64,000 nt of DNA from Lineus longissimus (lineage: Eukaryota; Nemertea; Pilidiophora; Heteronemertea; Lineidae): NCBI RefSeq assembly GCF_910592395.1, contig NC_088312.1:1364001-1428000 (forward strand), written 5' to 3'. The position numbers were made by a program, and so were the translations under genes. Of this stretch, positions 1 to 13,500 are shown piece after piece (positions within the stretch are counted from its first letter, which is position 1; every line of letters starts with the position of its first letter). A model generated the notes under the pieces. It was not told where the DNA came from and did no database searches. It saw only the letters and a program-made list of their open reading frames with translations.

Positions 1-3000
1 AAACGGTGATGGAGTGAGTTCGCCTGCTCAAACTAGACGGTTTATGGTCATTATCCGAGTCCGCTAATTTTCCAGCGGTGAGACAAGGCGTGTAGTCACA
101 AGGAAGGTATTGAGGTCCACGTCCACCCTTTGAGAGCAGCGATCGAAGTAAGAAAATCAAGTTTTTCGCTGCTTTATTGTCAGTGATATTGTTCATTACA
201 AGATGGGTATAGGAGAGTGAGACTTCACATGATGTTGGTATTTTTGTGGTCTACTTCTTTTCAATGAAACGGAGTTCCATACCGCCGCACGTCAATTTTT
301 TCTCTCAGAATTCCATTTCTGCCTGTGACAGTAAAGGAGTTAGAGATAAATCTGAAAGCTTTACTTCCATTCAACATCACCCACCCCGCGAGCATCAGAC
401 AACCCCAAACCTGAACACAATGCTTTCCGTGACTTCCCCGAATTAACCGACAAGATAGCGGACCAAGAGACACGCCAGAAAGTGAAAAGCCCCAGGCAAA
501 CATGACAGATCACCCATCGTCCTATAGCAAAATCAGGGCTACCGGAAAATGTTATTTTCGTCACGAACATTTCGCCTAAATCATTGTGCATTCGGACAAT
601 ACGAGTGACGGGATAGGCAGGGGACACCCGATGACGTGCGGCCGCTTCAGAGGTACAAACTGCGTGCAGAACATCACCCCTCTTCGTCGCTAATCCATCA
701 TAACAGAGAAAACTTGCTCCCTACACCTCTCTGCCAAGATCGATGCTCCGATGGCAGGAAATCGCCAACTTTGGACATGGCTGTCATTTTCTTGTTACAA
801 ATCTAATGAAAATAAATCCGCCGTCGAGAGCCTCTCACAGGACCTGTTACGACTGACACAGCCAAATAAGACTCAAGTGTCCATTGTAAACAAATGCCAT
901 GTGTGTTTTCGCGCCTTTTATGCAAAATTTCGTCCCCTCATGTTATATTCATAATTTGGCTTCGTAACATTGGATGATGTATCGAATTACCCGCCGTTTA
1001 TGTGTCTATTGGTTTGTTTTGATAGGCTGACCCGGAAGGGTGTCATTTGACTTAATTCTCCATTAGGTATTCCAGTCCCCAAGGGAGGTCTCGTGCCATT
1101 AGGCGCCCGGCGAGACCCTCGCTTCACTTGGCCAATATGCTTCATCAGCAGCGTTCACAGAAGCGAAATAACGGTCTATTAGCGAGTTCGAGACATCCTG
1201 TGAAACTCACCCAAAAGGCCAGCTGAAATCATTATTGAACTGTCTTATAAATGATGAAAGTCCAGAAGCTCACTTTTTTAGTCTAACTTACAAGAAAAAA
1301 AACTGTACCTCATATAATCCAGAGAAAAACTTGTATGTTACTTTCGACTGAGAGCTCACACTGAAATCTTCTGCAGACATTGAACACTGTTCGCTGGCGG
1401 TCAACAGAAAAAAATAACATTGGCTTGGCCTTTAATGAAAGGAGCAAGTGCTACAGCAACTTCCTCGCTAATGAACATGGCTGACTTTTGATTGGTGCCG
1501 GCCAAGGCTGCCCATGCGTGCGTGAACTCCCCCACTCGCAAGCTGCTTGAAAAGCTCACTAACATTATCTCATCACTTGCACTCCTTAGGGAAAAGATAA
1601 AGGAATGAGCCTCACGCGACTGATAATCACTGATGACTATCTCCATCGTGTCCACATTGTATGATCTGATTTTGCATTTTTGCCCCATTAAGTCTTTTGC
1701 CCCTTACCTCGAAGTTAAAAGAATTCCGGCCTTGTCCAATGCACGGTCTATTGTCTTCAAACAAAGCCCGCTCGCACCTAGGCCTAAATCCCCATTGTTC
1801 TACAGTCTTATCAAAGGGTTACCAGGATAAATCTTGATAACATCGACGCCCACGAAACAGCTTACATAGGTTCGATAAGCCTGAACCAGCAATGGTAAAT
1901 AAACATCATACTCGCAAATTTGATACATAGGGAAAATTTCACTTATTAAACGATTGGTAAATTGACCAATTTGTGTAGGTTGTTTGATGTTGGTCAACTG
2001 TTGGTGACCACCCCCTTGGTCAGTTGACAAACTTCGTCGTCAACTTACCAGCACGATTTGTCAGTTCATGAGCTGAATTTGCCATAGCCAGTCGACTACT
2101 ACGTATATAATTGACTGATAGAAGGTAGAATAAACGCGGATCGTAAAAGATGTCGCCGTACCAATTTGTGTAGGTTGTTTGATGTTGGTCAACTGTTGGT
2201 GACCACCCCCTTGGTCAGTTGACAAACTTTGTCGTCAACTTACCTGCACGATTTGTCAGTTCATGAGCTGAATTTGCCATAGCCAGTCGACTACTACGTA
2301 TATAATTGACTGATAGAAGGTAGAATAAACGCGGATCGTAAAAGATGTCGCCGTACACTTGCCAACAACCACAATGAGAGTAATAAGCGTAAGACGTTAA
2401 CAATCGCTTAAAATAGCTGTTTGGATACAACCACCTCAAGCGTGTGCGCAAAAAATCACAAGATATGAAACCGGCAAAACCTCATCCATCATACTGCTCA
2501 CTAGCAGATGCTACGAATTCAGATCATAGTGACGGTTTATACGATTGGCTTTTAATTATTAGCTGACATCGAGGCCGAAATTTCGGCGTGTGCCACGTCT
2601 AAAACACCCAAGAATTTTCATGAGAAATCTCGTTAACATTTCCTCTTGGCTAAACAGTTTTAATATGCATAATTGCTATGCAATTTTTGTGAATGGTTGG
2701 GCGTAATTCGACGTCATAGCTGGGGAACGCGCTATCGAGGTTTTCCCCTAGGTGACATATTGACCGGTGCTGTGACATACTCGGGGAAGCGTGACAGTCT
2801 TTGTTGCTTCATTTCGTCAATCGTTTTCTTTGTTATTGCACAATGGAATACAGCACTAGTAATGAGATGTCACAAAAATCTGGACTTCGAAACAAAAATT
2901 ACTATTGTCGGTGCTCAATTTTGCGAAAGAACGATCTTAAAAGCTGACAGTTTGATTATCAAAATAAAGCAAACAGTAGGCCTAGTTTCTTGTGTCGGTT

Positions 3001-6000
3001 CACGGTATCACTGTGTGATCTGAAAATGATTATCTGTAGCATATGTACATGGACCAGCGCGAATTGCCGTATGTCTCACTGTTGATTAGAGTTTTGAAGC
3101 AACTTGAAATGAGACCTAAACTGCCCTTAACACGGGAAGGCTCAGTCTCAATTTCAGACGAATAGAAATAAATAAACAATGAAGGAGCAGAACGCCAGAT
3201 TAGAACTGATACAATCAACAAGTTAGTAGTGATATGGACGCGCTGTATGAGATGGACAACGAAAAACTCAAGATCGATCAAGAAATTCTTTAATTTTGAA
3301 AAGATTGCTCCTCTAAAATCTTCGATTTGTATTATTTACCTAATGCTAAGGCCGCATATCGTTGTACTAAACCTTCAGCCGCCACTAAATCCATGGTCTT
3401 ATGATTGCCAACTTTTGCCGTCTTTTCTAGAAGTATGTTTGCAGTTCTCACAGAGATAGACTTAGGGTATTAGCGCGAACACGTTGTGGCACTCCGAGGA
3501 TTCTAACATCTGATATAAATCCGTGTAAAATTCTACTTTCTTTTATTTACTCAATCTATAATGTTGATATACATTGCAAGTTTTGGGCCATCGAACGACC
3601 AACAGGCCTATCTGTTTTACAAACTGCCCGGGGAAGTTTTGTCCAAAAACAACGAAACAATAGCCTGGTCGCGATATCTGGGACCTACACACAACTATCG
3701 GATCTATCCAGTGTTTATAGACATTCGTCCCGATACAGACGCGGCTTATTTTTCTTCGAATAGTTTTATTAAAAGATTAGACATGTATCCATGCAATGGC
3801 TTGTCAATACATGCATTGACAATGAGAAATAGATAGGTTTTTTTATTGCGACATGTTCGAACCGATATTTTGCTCAGGTGCTGGTCATTTGAGCTTCGAA
3901 TTATGAAATATTCAAGACATATACTTGGTAATCAAAGATTTTAGATGAATGTTCAAGTTCTTTCTCCCAGTTCACTGGTATTCTGTTCATTCAGAGGAAA
4001 GTACGACGAGAGAAAGGCAATCCACATGTCTTTCGACTGTAAACTGAAATGATGAAACTCTTATGATATGTATATAGAAGGCTGTCTGGTACATCAATGG
4101 TATTATTTGATTGCTGCAGAGTAAGGTTTGCAGTAGGCCAATAGATACCATTCATTGCCTAAAACAATAGAAAGTTAAATTGTTCTGATAAATCTCATGA
4201 CCCCAAAGACATTTGTCGTTAGGATTTGTCTGGTGATAGATAAAAGGATGGGATTAATTTAGGACATCCCGACAAGGGAAGACAAACAAATTGTCCCTCC
4301 AATCTTTGCCTTATGCAAAATCCAAGTAATACCATCACCGACAAAAGTGTTCAGAGACTTCGAATGGAGCCAGGCCGTTGGGCGGCATGTTTTTATTTGT
4401 TTCCGTTTCCATGTCATACTTGTTGACACTTGTGCTAAGTCATCAGTTGGCAAAGTGAAAAGAGTTAGATCGATGGTTGATTGCCTTTAGGTCCAACGGC
4501 AAACTCAACTGATGATCCTTTCACGATAAAACCTAGTATTTAAGTCTGTTTATTCAATAATAGAGTGAGAAGCCCGTGAGGTAACTGGCTGCGTCCTCTG
4601 CATAGCCAGAGGTCAAGGTCACTGAGAGATCATGACATTTCAGCAATTGATGAGTATTTCTCGTCAACCTGGCGACATGTATACATTCTGCTGCCGGACG
4701 TGTTGTTTTAACACACATTTTTCTGCGATATTTATTCATCAAAGCAATCAGACTATTTTCAAAATCAATTTGGTCAAACGCGGTTGCTCTTTACTGTTAT
4801 TGAGCCGAAACTGACCTATTCATCCAAAACTATTGAATAGTCTTTTCAACAACGTGCTTGCCATCAGATACAAACATTCAAGTACTAGAATCATAAGTTT
4901 TATCTTCTATCAATGCTTCAAGGGTTATTTCAAGCGGAAGCTGAAATCTATATGATGTTCATGTGATACATGGTGCCTAGGACAATGCTTACGCGTAAAA
5001 AGAAGATCTGTCCGTGATCCGACGCCTTTTGACCGTCTATTTAATATCTCTAGCGCATCACCACGTGAACGGATAATAGCTTTTATTCGCTTTGAAAGGT
5101 TCCTCTCAAAGATCATCATTGTCCGCTTTGTGATTGTCTGTCTTGTTTGTAAACATCCCCTCTGGTAAGGAACCCTGTTGGAAATAATGGGCTTGGACAG
5201 AACCCTGTTGTGTATGGGCCGCTGAGGCGGGTGAACGCGCGAGTCGGCCGACCTACCCGCCGTGCCTTTCATTTCAGGACCCGAACTTCATGCCTTCCGG
5301 CGCAAACAGACTGCTTGGCTATCCACCCGGGGCCCGTTAGGGTATATTTTAGATACTCTAGAGACGCCTGTTTCTTCACCTTCGGAGTTGAGGTCTGAGT
5401 CTGAACAATACCTTGTCAGAAAAATGAACCGCACGATTTTCCAACGTTGGTTTTTTAGGAAGGCGTGAACAAGATCATTCGAGATGACGAGACTAGCAAC
5501 CTACCCGACACACCTTATAACATGAAAACAGACTTTCCTTCCTTGATTAATCCGGCCATATTAATTCAAGATGAAAATTATTCCGATTTCTGCACCGAAA
5601 TGTATAATTTTTCTTAAACTATAGCCTACTGCCAGCAGTCTACGGTATACACTTTGCATATCAATGATAGTTCATAATTTCAACGTTGGTTTATAACATT
5701 ACTTGCAACCACGTGAGGAGGCCAAAATTAAATTTGGGCGAAGAAACTTATTCCATGGAATAATATTCCTGCAAAGTATCAGAATGACTGCTGTAGCCTT
5801 TGTCGTTGCTCCAGCCCTAATACCAACCGGCTTTGATCGGTGCATTAGGCTGCGCGAGCACGTTCCACCATGCCTCTACATACACTCTCAAAGATAAAAT
5901 TTCACTCATTTGGAAATAAAAGACAGATTTGTCGACGGTAGGCAAACGTTTCAGAGTCAAGCAGCTCGACAAAATGTATTTTCCGTGTCGCCTGACTTAA

Positions 6001-6700
6001 CTTTGAATATAATAGGATCATCGTATGATTGATTAGGGCTTGGCTAAGGGAAACATGGGCCAAATTTCCTGCGGATTCTGCGCAGTGGTAATCTCTGTAA
6101 CGTAAAAACATTCAGGGTTTTCCTATCAAGATCATCGGCGGATACTTGGAGTCTGGTCAGGTACAACTAGAGATATTCGTGCTGTTCTGTGAACCAGGAA
6201 GGCGAAACTACGCTGCAACTTGAACTGACCGCTAAATTAATTTGTATTTTCGATTCCTAAGCCATGTTGGCATGTCCCAAACAGAGATTACGTCAGTGTA
6301 GAGATACAGCTGACGAAGACAGGCTAAACGTTATTGCAGTGACCTCTTACAATCTTCCTCCATAATCTGAACTGGAAACTCCTACCAAAACCCCTTACAT
6401 TTGTGGGCCTTCAATAAAACCATAACATGATACAAGGATTAAAAATTCTGTCGAGTCACAAAGTCCAGATGTAAAAATTTGAATTGTGACAATTAGAATT
6501 CGGTCATTTAAATCCTTTCTTCAAAGTCACTATTGTGTAAATGGGCCAAGGCTATTATAATGTCGCCATTGTCAGTGGTTATACTGACCAGCCATATACT
6601 TGGTCAGCGAGGCGCGTTGTGTTGATCACCTCTTTATGTCTTGTTAATCGTATGATGTAATTGAGTTGTGTGCCGCCAGCCCTATAGCCATGCATTTGGC
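1..6700. other. Gene-poor DNA, no recognisable gene
   Basis: Open frames here are short (115 codons at most), overlap on both strands and match no family I know. No run of splice-compatible exons with recognisable protein motifs was found. The only clear structure is a 195-bp tandem duplication at 1,966-2,355, listed separately. Promoters or enhancers may be present, but nothing in the sequence alone identifies them. Confidence 0.6.
1966..2355. repeat. Tandem duplication, 2 x 195 bp
   Basis: The segment 1,966-2,160 is followed directly by a near-identical copy at 2,161-2,355, with only a few substitutions by eye (for example cttcgtc against ctttgtc and taccagc against tacctgc). Both copies carry stop codons in the same places on the minus strand, so the duplication is not maintaining a reading frame. 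The high identity suggests a recent event. Confidence 0.9.
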
Positions 6701-7109
6701 AATACGAACCCAACCTGTGTACATGTAGTTGTAATTCTATACTCTCTCTTTCTCTCTCTCTCTCTATCTGTGTAAGTCTGGGTCCAGGGCACCTTACCTC
6801 TTTTTGTGTTTGTGTGTGTCTGTGTGATATGTGGAATGTATGTGATGTTATCCTGTGAGGATACCATTGAGGTATTGGTGTCAGAAGGTACACGGCTGGG
6901 TGCCTTCAGCACTTGGCCGTGTACCCAATCTGTGAAGCCTGGATCCAGAACACTTTTACCCCCTTGTGAGATCGTACTGTATTTTTATGTGTACTTATCT
7001 GTGCTGAGGCTATCCTTGGACATTCATGTGTATAAGGTATAAGGGTAGATACGATACTCTTACCCTCACACGACTTGTTCAGGCGACTGGTTTCATGTAC
7101 TAGATTTGT

Positions 7110-7250
7110 GTTGTTAAAATTATTTTCACAAAGTCATAGTAAAACTTCTGTATACGTTACTCGATATAAGTTGTTTAAATTATTTTCACAAAACCACAAT
7201 AAAACGTCTTTATACGTAGATTTCAGTTATTCAAATTATTTTCACAAACC
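7110..7250. repeat. Three diverged copies of a ~62-bp AT-rich repeat
   Basis: The motif ttattttcacaaa recurs three times at roughly 60-65-bp spacing. The copies also share a following a(a/t)aaaac(t/g)tct(g/t)tatacgt segment in the first two units. This looks like a short decayed tandem array. Confidence 0.7.
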
Positions 7251-10200
7251 TTCTTGAACTGACTTCTGAGATTGGCAAGGTTGTCATTCTGACTATAGAA
7301 ATGCTGTTCAGGAAGTCAAATACAATAGTTGTCAATCCTCAGAGTTAGTTTAAAGATTGAGATTTGGCTCCTTGCAGCTGCCACCTGGTGTATTTCGATC
7401 GAACGTAAGTTGTGTTCAGCTGCAAGGAACTCGTGGTTATATAAGGCGTCACAAACAAACATTGATTATAGATGTTGTCATTTGCAAGTACGTGACTGTA
7501 GCCCGCAAGACAGACCAGGTACACCAAATGTGTTGGTACTGGAGCTTCCTTCGTTGCTTGAAGAATGCTAGAAAACTGACCACAGACTTCTCTGCCTAGC
7601 TCGTGTTTTAGCTCACGGCTTATTTCTACAACCTTTTGGTGAGAAACACTTAATTATGGGGGAACTCCAAAACGTTACACCAGTATAAATTATGAATAGT
7701 CTAACGAATGAAAACTTGATACGATGCGCCAACCTTTGCCTGAATTTACAGGAAATTCGTGCCACTGAGCTTTATCACTTCAGCAGTCTCCCAACATTAT
7801 TTTCTACTAACCACAGCCACCCTGCCAACAATCTCTTAAAATCTAAATGTTTACGCACTAAACATATTCACTTCACTCAGAATAAATTTAAATCACAAAT
7901 TAGTCCGTTTTCAATGGGTTCAGGTCACATCAACCACAATGTCAACTCGATGCAAAAAGTTTAGTTCTCCGACGCTTGGATTTATTTGATGTTCAATTTT
8001 ACATATTTAATGAAGTCAGGATTTTATCTTTAAAGTTTAATCATGTCAATTCAATTAATTACAACGTGACATTTAGTCAAGCATTTGGGGCGTGAAACCC
8101 TGTGGCGCGGATGCCTGTAATAGCTGTATCGTATCCGCTGTAATATAGATATCATGAAAGACCCAAGTCAATTCCATTGTCGTGATTTTTTGTCGGTCGT
8201 TTGGCCCGCGTTGCCGGCAGAGCACGTGATTCAGGATGCGATTTATCAGCATTAGTCTTGTAAAGAAAACATCTTTTATAGGAAAGAGGTTGAGAGGCGT
8301 GCCTAAAGAGGAATGCCGTGGATTAGCCAAACCAAGGTGTCTACTGTGAAGACGTTTAGAACAATGCAAATTATTTACTCTGTAAATCGGCATTATGAAA
8401 TTTATCGCAGCGAAATGAACGGAGTTCCGTGCAATCAGACTCCGGGTGTAATTTATAATAACTGGGGGAAAGGATACACTCGGCGAAGCCAATAGTAAAC
8501 AATCACTTGTTATTAAATTATTTCTCCCTCATTCGACTGGCGTATCAGATACAGGAGATAGACATTAAAGGAGCGTTCTTATGATTTAGTTATCAGGGGT
8601 CTATGTTGTGATATGGGGATTAACAATAGCGCCGGGCAGATCCACCGGTCGCGCTCACCGAGCAGTGACTCCTCGTTGTTGACTTGGTGTGGTGGGACGC
8701 TTTGACCGGACCTCGTCGAGGATTAAGGGATGGCAGGGCAAGTCAAGAATCATGTTCGTGGGCCCGAAGCATTCTGTAAAGTCAGGTGGCTGCAATAACC
8801 ATGGTAACTGGCAGCATGTTTCCATTTCAGATACATTCAAACCTGTTTTGAGGATGGTTCCTTTTGCGATAAAGCATTGCCTGTGACACTATAGTGTCAA
8901 AAGTACACACAGTTTGGATCAAGAGAAAAACGTCATGGTTGTTGTAAATTCACAGAAAAATATTTCCAGCATTTTAATCAAAAAATGGCGTTTGAAATGT
9001 CTTCGGAGACTGCAGAACTGCGGATGGATATAGTATTCACGTATTCATCTATTGATTGTTACAATGATCAACGGTATATATAATAGATACATGTCAATAT
9101 CCTTGACAACAATAGGATAGAGGAGACGGAGAGCTTCAAAACCATCTGCTGGATCTTGTGACTAAAACATCTGCAACTAACTGAGCGGAAAAACCTTATG
9201 AAATATGTTGCTTAAACGGTAACAAATCACCGCCAACAATAACGCTGGCCTCAAACTCATCAGACACACGCTAAAGCAATTCCCCCGAACATTCTCTAAA
9301 TAACATCCCATAAACTGACTTTGAGAAATGGATCCAATTTCTAAAATTTTCCAACCAATTTGCTACCATTCCCAGCATCCCTACAATTTCACAGTTTGTT
9401 AAATCGTATCTTACTCAATTTAGCCTTTTGTCAAGCAATTTTACGAGTAATTAGGCTTGGTTTGGAAGACGTTGATACCCCTGGTCACACAGTGTACCCT
9501 AAATGAAACTTTCAACGTCAACATTTTGCATGGCCACAGTTCAGTGATAAAAGCGTGATTAAACTTAGATGGCGGTTTCGCTGGCACGCATACATGTACT
9601 ATTTGGGGTGAGTTAATGAAAAAGAACGTGGTACATGTATACCTTATTCAAGACATTTTGTGACCACCAGTCTACCAGACTCGCTTTTCTGCTCTATGCT
9701 TCTTCAATCTAGTCATACCGTGCCGTTGTTCTGAGCAATATTTCGCCGAGTTTAGGTTATACAGCTGAGAGTTATCTTCTAAAGTAATCGTTGAATTATT
9801 GCATGACCCGTGTACAAAATGACGATATCTTAGCCCCAGTTTATCTAACAACCATGTCGTAACAACAGCTTGCTAGAACCGCGATTTAGCTTTGATAAGA
9901 GCCGAAACAATAACCAATTTAACCTGACCATTACTCAACCTCATCCGTCATCCTCTGACAGCTTGTGAAAAACCTGATTCCATCCCCGGCCATGTTAGCA
10001 TCGCCGCGATCACGGCCAAGATTGGGGACTAAAGTCACTTTCTTTGGGGGTGTCCATTGGTGGTTTTTGTTATTGTGGCTGGGGGCAAGTTCTCGACGTG
10101 ATCAATCATCGGCGAGTCATTTTGCCATTGTGTCGCAGGATATTGAAGAGTATATTTACTTTATTAAGGAAATTCCCGACGACTCAGATACAATTTTCTG

Positions 10201-11496
10201 GCGATTTCAAACAAGACATGTCACTCGCAGACGACAATACTTACATGACGTCACGTCCGCTCAATGACGTCCCAGGGGCGACCACAGTTGGGCTTTGTCA
10301 ATACCGGTCGGATTTGTCCGGCCTAAGTGGATGACCAGTAGAGATTTCCATCAAAGAGTCTGGGCTCTAGAAATCAATGAAGAATTATTCGAATAGGTCT
10401 ACCCTTGGTGCAATATCCGGCCATACCAATTAGGGATAAAGTGATTGATGATAATTTGGTCACTTTGTGTGTTCATAGCTTGGAGCGGTCACCTTTGGTT
10501 GGTGTTTTCTTTGAAGTGACCCGGTCGTTTGGAGGAAAGGAACAATGTTTTCTTTGGTTAGAATGATTGTGAGATTGATCAGCGCTGTGTTGCGCAGGAA
10601 CTCATATCGACTAATACTGAATTTGTGCCATTATGGCATACGTTCCCTAACATATGAATATTTTTATAAGGTGGCCAAGTTTAGATTGAATGATGGCACC
10701 ACTATTTCGTTCTCGTGTAGTGAGTGTTTTATTTATCTTACGAGTCCATCAGTTTTAGAGTTCAAAAATATATCGTACTGATCACGTTTTCGAGGCAATA
10801 TGAAGTTCAATTTCTGAATCGAACGTTTTATTATAAAGGAATAGCCCCAAAAATGATTTTCAACAAATTCAAAATTTATTGTAAAAAACTATCGATGAAT
10901 TGGCCAATTTAAAACGATTTTTAATCAACAAACCCCCATTCCCCTAAGTGTTCACCTCCACACGCGATGATCACGCAGGCCCATCTGTTAATAACTTCCA
11001 AATTGAAATCTTGCCCCATAACCACTTCTGCCCTTCATTCTCCACACAGTCTCCTTATCTCCTCTTCCTCGATTATTGATGGTTTTACCATCCTGTTGTT
11101 TGACAGTTCCTCTCCTCCTCTCACATGTTGCCACAAAGATAAGATACAAAATTTACATAATGCATGTTTTATCGTGTTTAAGAGCATAGATACACACTCC
11201 GTGCGCGGGATGTCGTGTGATGAATCGCGCCACTTTCTCAAGGACCATATGCAGTCAAACGTGAAAATTTGATTTGTGTCAGATCGCCCATTGGAAATAT
11301 TATTCAGATTGCTTGAATTTACTTCAAATGTCAAAGAGGTGCTCTCCAGGCAATGATTCATTTTCAATGATTAAACACTTTGCAAAATCAGGGTTACGAA
11401 TGTGAGAAAAAAGGCGTCTGTGAGGATGTACATGTACATGTAATAGGAAAATCAGTGGAACAATTTTATGGACACATTAACAACGGAGCAAATCCC

Positions 11497-11513
11497 TCCC
11501 CCCCCCCCCCCCC
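11497..11513. repeat. C homopolymer tract
   Basis: A run of roughly 16-17 cytosines follows tccct. Such runs are prone to length error in sequencing and to slippage in vivo. Confidence 0.9.
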
Positions 11514-13500
11514 GCCTATGATCATTTCACTGAGATTTGAGCAACACTGACATGTTTTGGTACTTTTTTCACAGGAAACCCGTCATCCTTTCTGGCGTCA
11601 GTTTAGCCCACCATCCATCAGCGTATCACGCCTCAATATGTGCTTAATTTCTTCCACTTATCGCGACTTTATAAAATTAATTGTATTTATCTGGTAATCA
11701 CGTTATTCGTATCCATCGCGCCATGATGAGAAGAAAGACCCGCAAGCGCGTAGAGCTCCTGCAATCCGCGCGCAATCAGCATCGTCAGCCGTAGTTCCGT
11801 ATTCACCTCACGTATACAGAGCTGACCTTTTATATTCCAGCACCGGCAGCAACTCAATACACCCAATTCACACAAATACGTTCCATACAGCGGACTTGAT
11901 CAAATTATCGCAAATTAGAACTCTCCGCCACTTTATCGCCTGAGAGGTACATTTGTTGATTTCCAGTTTAGCACGTGTTTCCATTTGGCGGCCATTTTCT
12001 GCTATCGTCTGATTAAACTTTTGGCGGGCTTTTTGTTATCGGCAGGTTCGCCGTTGATTGTGGCAGAAATCTCATTTCCTGCGCAATCTTTAGCGACTTC
12101 GGTGGTGATAAGACGCAAGTAGAAGCGGTAATTCACCCGTTTATTCCCACTGATTATACTTCGAGTCAGTCTCACTCTTCTACTTAGGGCTGTCGATGCC
12201 TCCGAGCATGATTAACCCAGGCAGCCTCAGGTCATTGTCGGCCATGTCCGAAGAACACGGTTTAAGATGAAGAAAAGAACAGGCCAATGGACCTATGTCT
12301 CGCTGTAACATTTCCGTTGCAGAGTTATGGCCATTCCTTGAGAACCGACTGTGTATAAGCTACATTTAGGATTTTAAGTGACCCATCAAAAAATCCTTAA
12401 AAAACAAAAAAGAAGCAGACGTTTTCTGTTGCAACTCATTATTTCTTAAAACAGGACTTCATCATATGGATATAGTATAAACACTCTGTGTTGCTTTCAA
12501 TATCGTCTACATGCATTGAATAAATTGATTTATAATACTTAACTGTTGGAGTTGTACCAGTGATGTTTTACGACCATTACTCCAAAGCCACCGATACATC
12601 TCCTATTGGTCATTATCGAAAAATATTACGATCATCCGTTTGAATCACACACACCAATCACGTTCACGTACATGTATCTCACGGGGGTCACGTGTTATCC
12701 GGTAGACGCCATTTCGGTAACTCACTGTTTCGTTAATCTAGTTTTTGAAGGCAGCCTACGTGATTTGAACCAACTGGGTTTTGTAATTCCCCTGTGCCAT
12801 TGTCAGGCGTTAAACATAATCATTAAATATATCTTCTAAAGTGGTGGATGTTTTACGATGAACCTGATGTTCTTTTGGGATACGAGGATGTATCGAGATG
12901 ACGTTTCCAAAGTGAGCAATTGTTCCAGAGGAGTCACCACAAATGACACCACTAAATATTTGGCCACAACGTTTATATAAGAGTAATTAGCTGAACACAT
13001 GTAATCCAATGATATGGGGTTCGAACCCAAATCCACGAACTTCTTCATATTCTGAGATGCATACCGGAAGTCATCTTCGTAACTTTTACTCCACTCTGAA
13101 GAGCTGTCAACTCTAATCTGGACGGATTCTATGTCACCGCCCTTTCTTTACTTCTTTCTAGAATGAAGTCAAAAGCAGACGACACCAAACGTCTGCCAAC
13201 GTAAGACTAGTGACCGCAATGTATCCCATCCAGACTCTTATACCCAGCTAATGCTTATTTAGAGAGGAAACATGAAATTCAAATTATGGAATCTAAAATT
13301 CAAAAATGCCCTGATTTAGACAAATTAATTCTGCCAATCGATATGATCGCGAAGAAACAAAGTTGTATAATTGAACCTAATATAAATCAGCACCTGCATA
13401 GGAATTTATGCATGTTATGCAAATCCTTTTCCCGGAGCGTGGCTTGGTTGACTTAATAATTTCTCCCACAAACCCACAGACTGATTATTTTAAAGTCAAA

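Larger units (their letters stand above)
6701..13500. other. Gene-poor DNA with simple repeats
   Basis: No recognisable coding exon. Contents visible by eye: a CT-rich stretch near 6,740-6,765, a TG-rich stretch near 6,805-6,830, a three-copy AT-rich repeat at about 7,110-7,250, and a C homopolymer at about 11,497-11,513. The longest open frame (minus strand, 8,073-8,492, 139 codons) shows no domain, signal peptide or family similarity that I recognise. Confidence 0.55.

Noticed and set aside
4925-5272. Minus-strand 115-codon basic open frame
   Set aside because: No recognisable motif; Arg-rich composition reflects a GC-rich patch at 5,130-5,300.
8073-8492. Minus-strand 139-codon open frame, longest in the first 25 kb
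   Set aside because: No domain, signal peptide, helix pattern or family similarity recognised, and no neighbouring exons in phase. A frame of this length is expected by chance in a region of this size.
13016-13027. gggttcgaaccc, a B-box-like palindrome
   Set aside because: No A-box or tRNA arms around it; probably chance.
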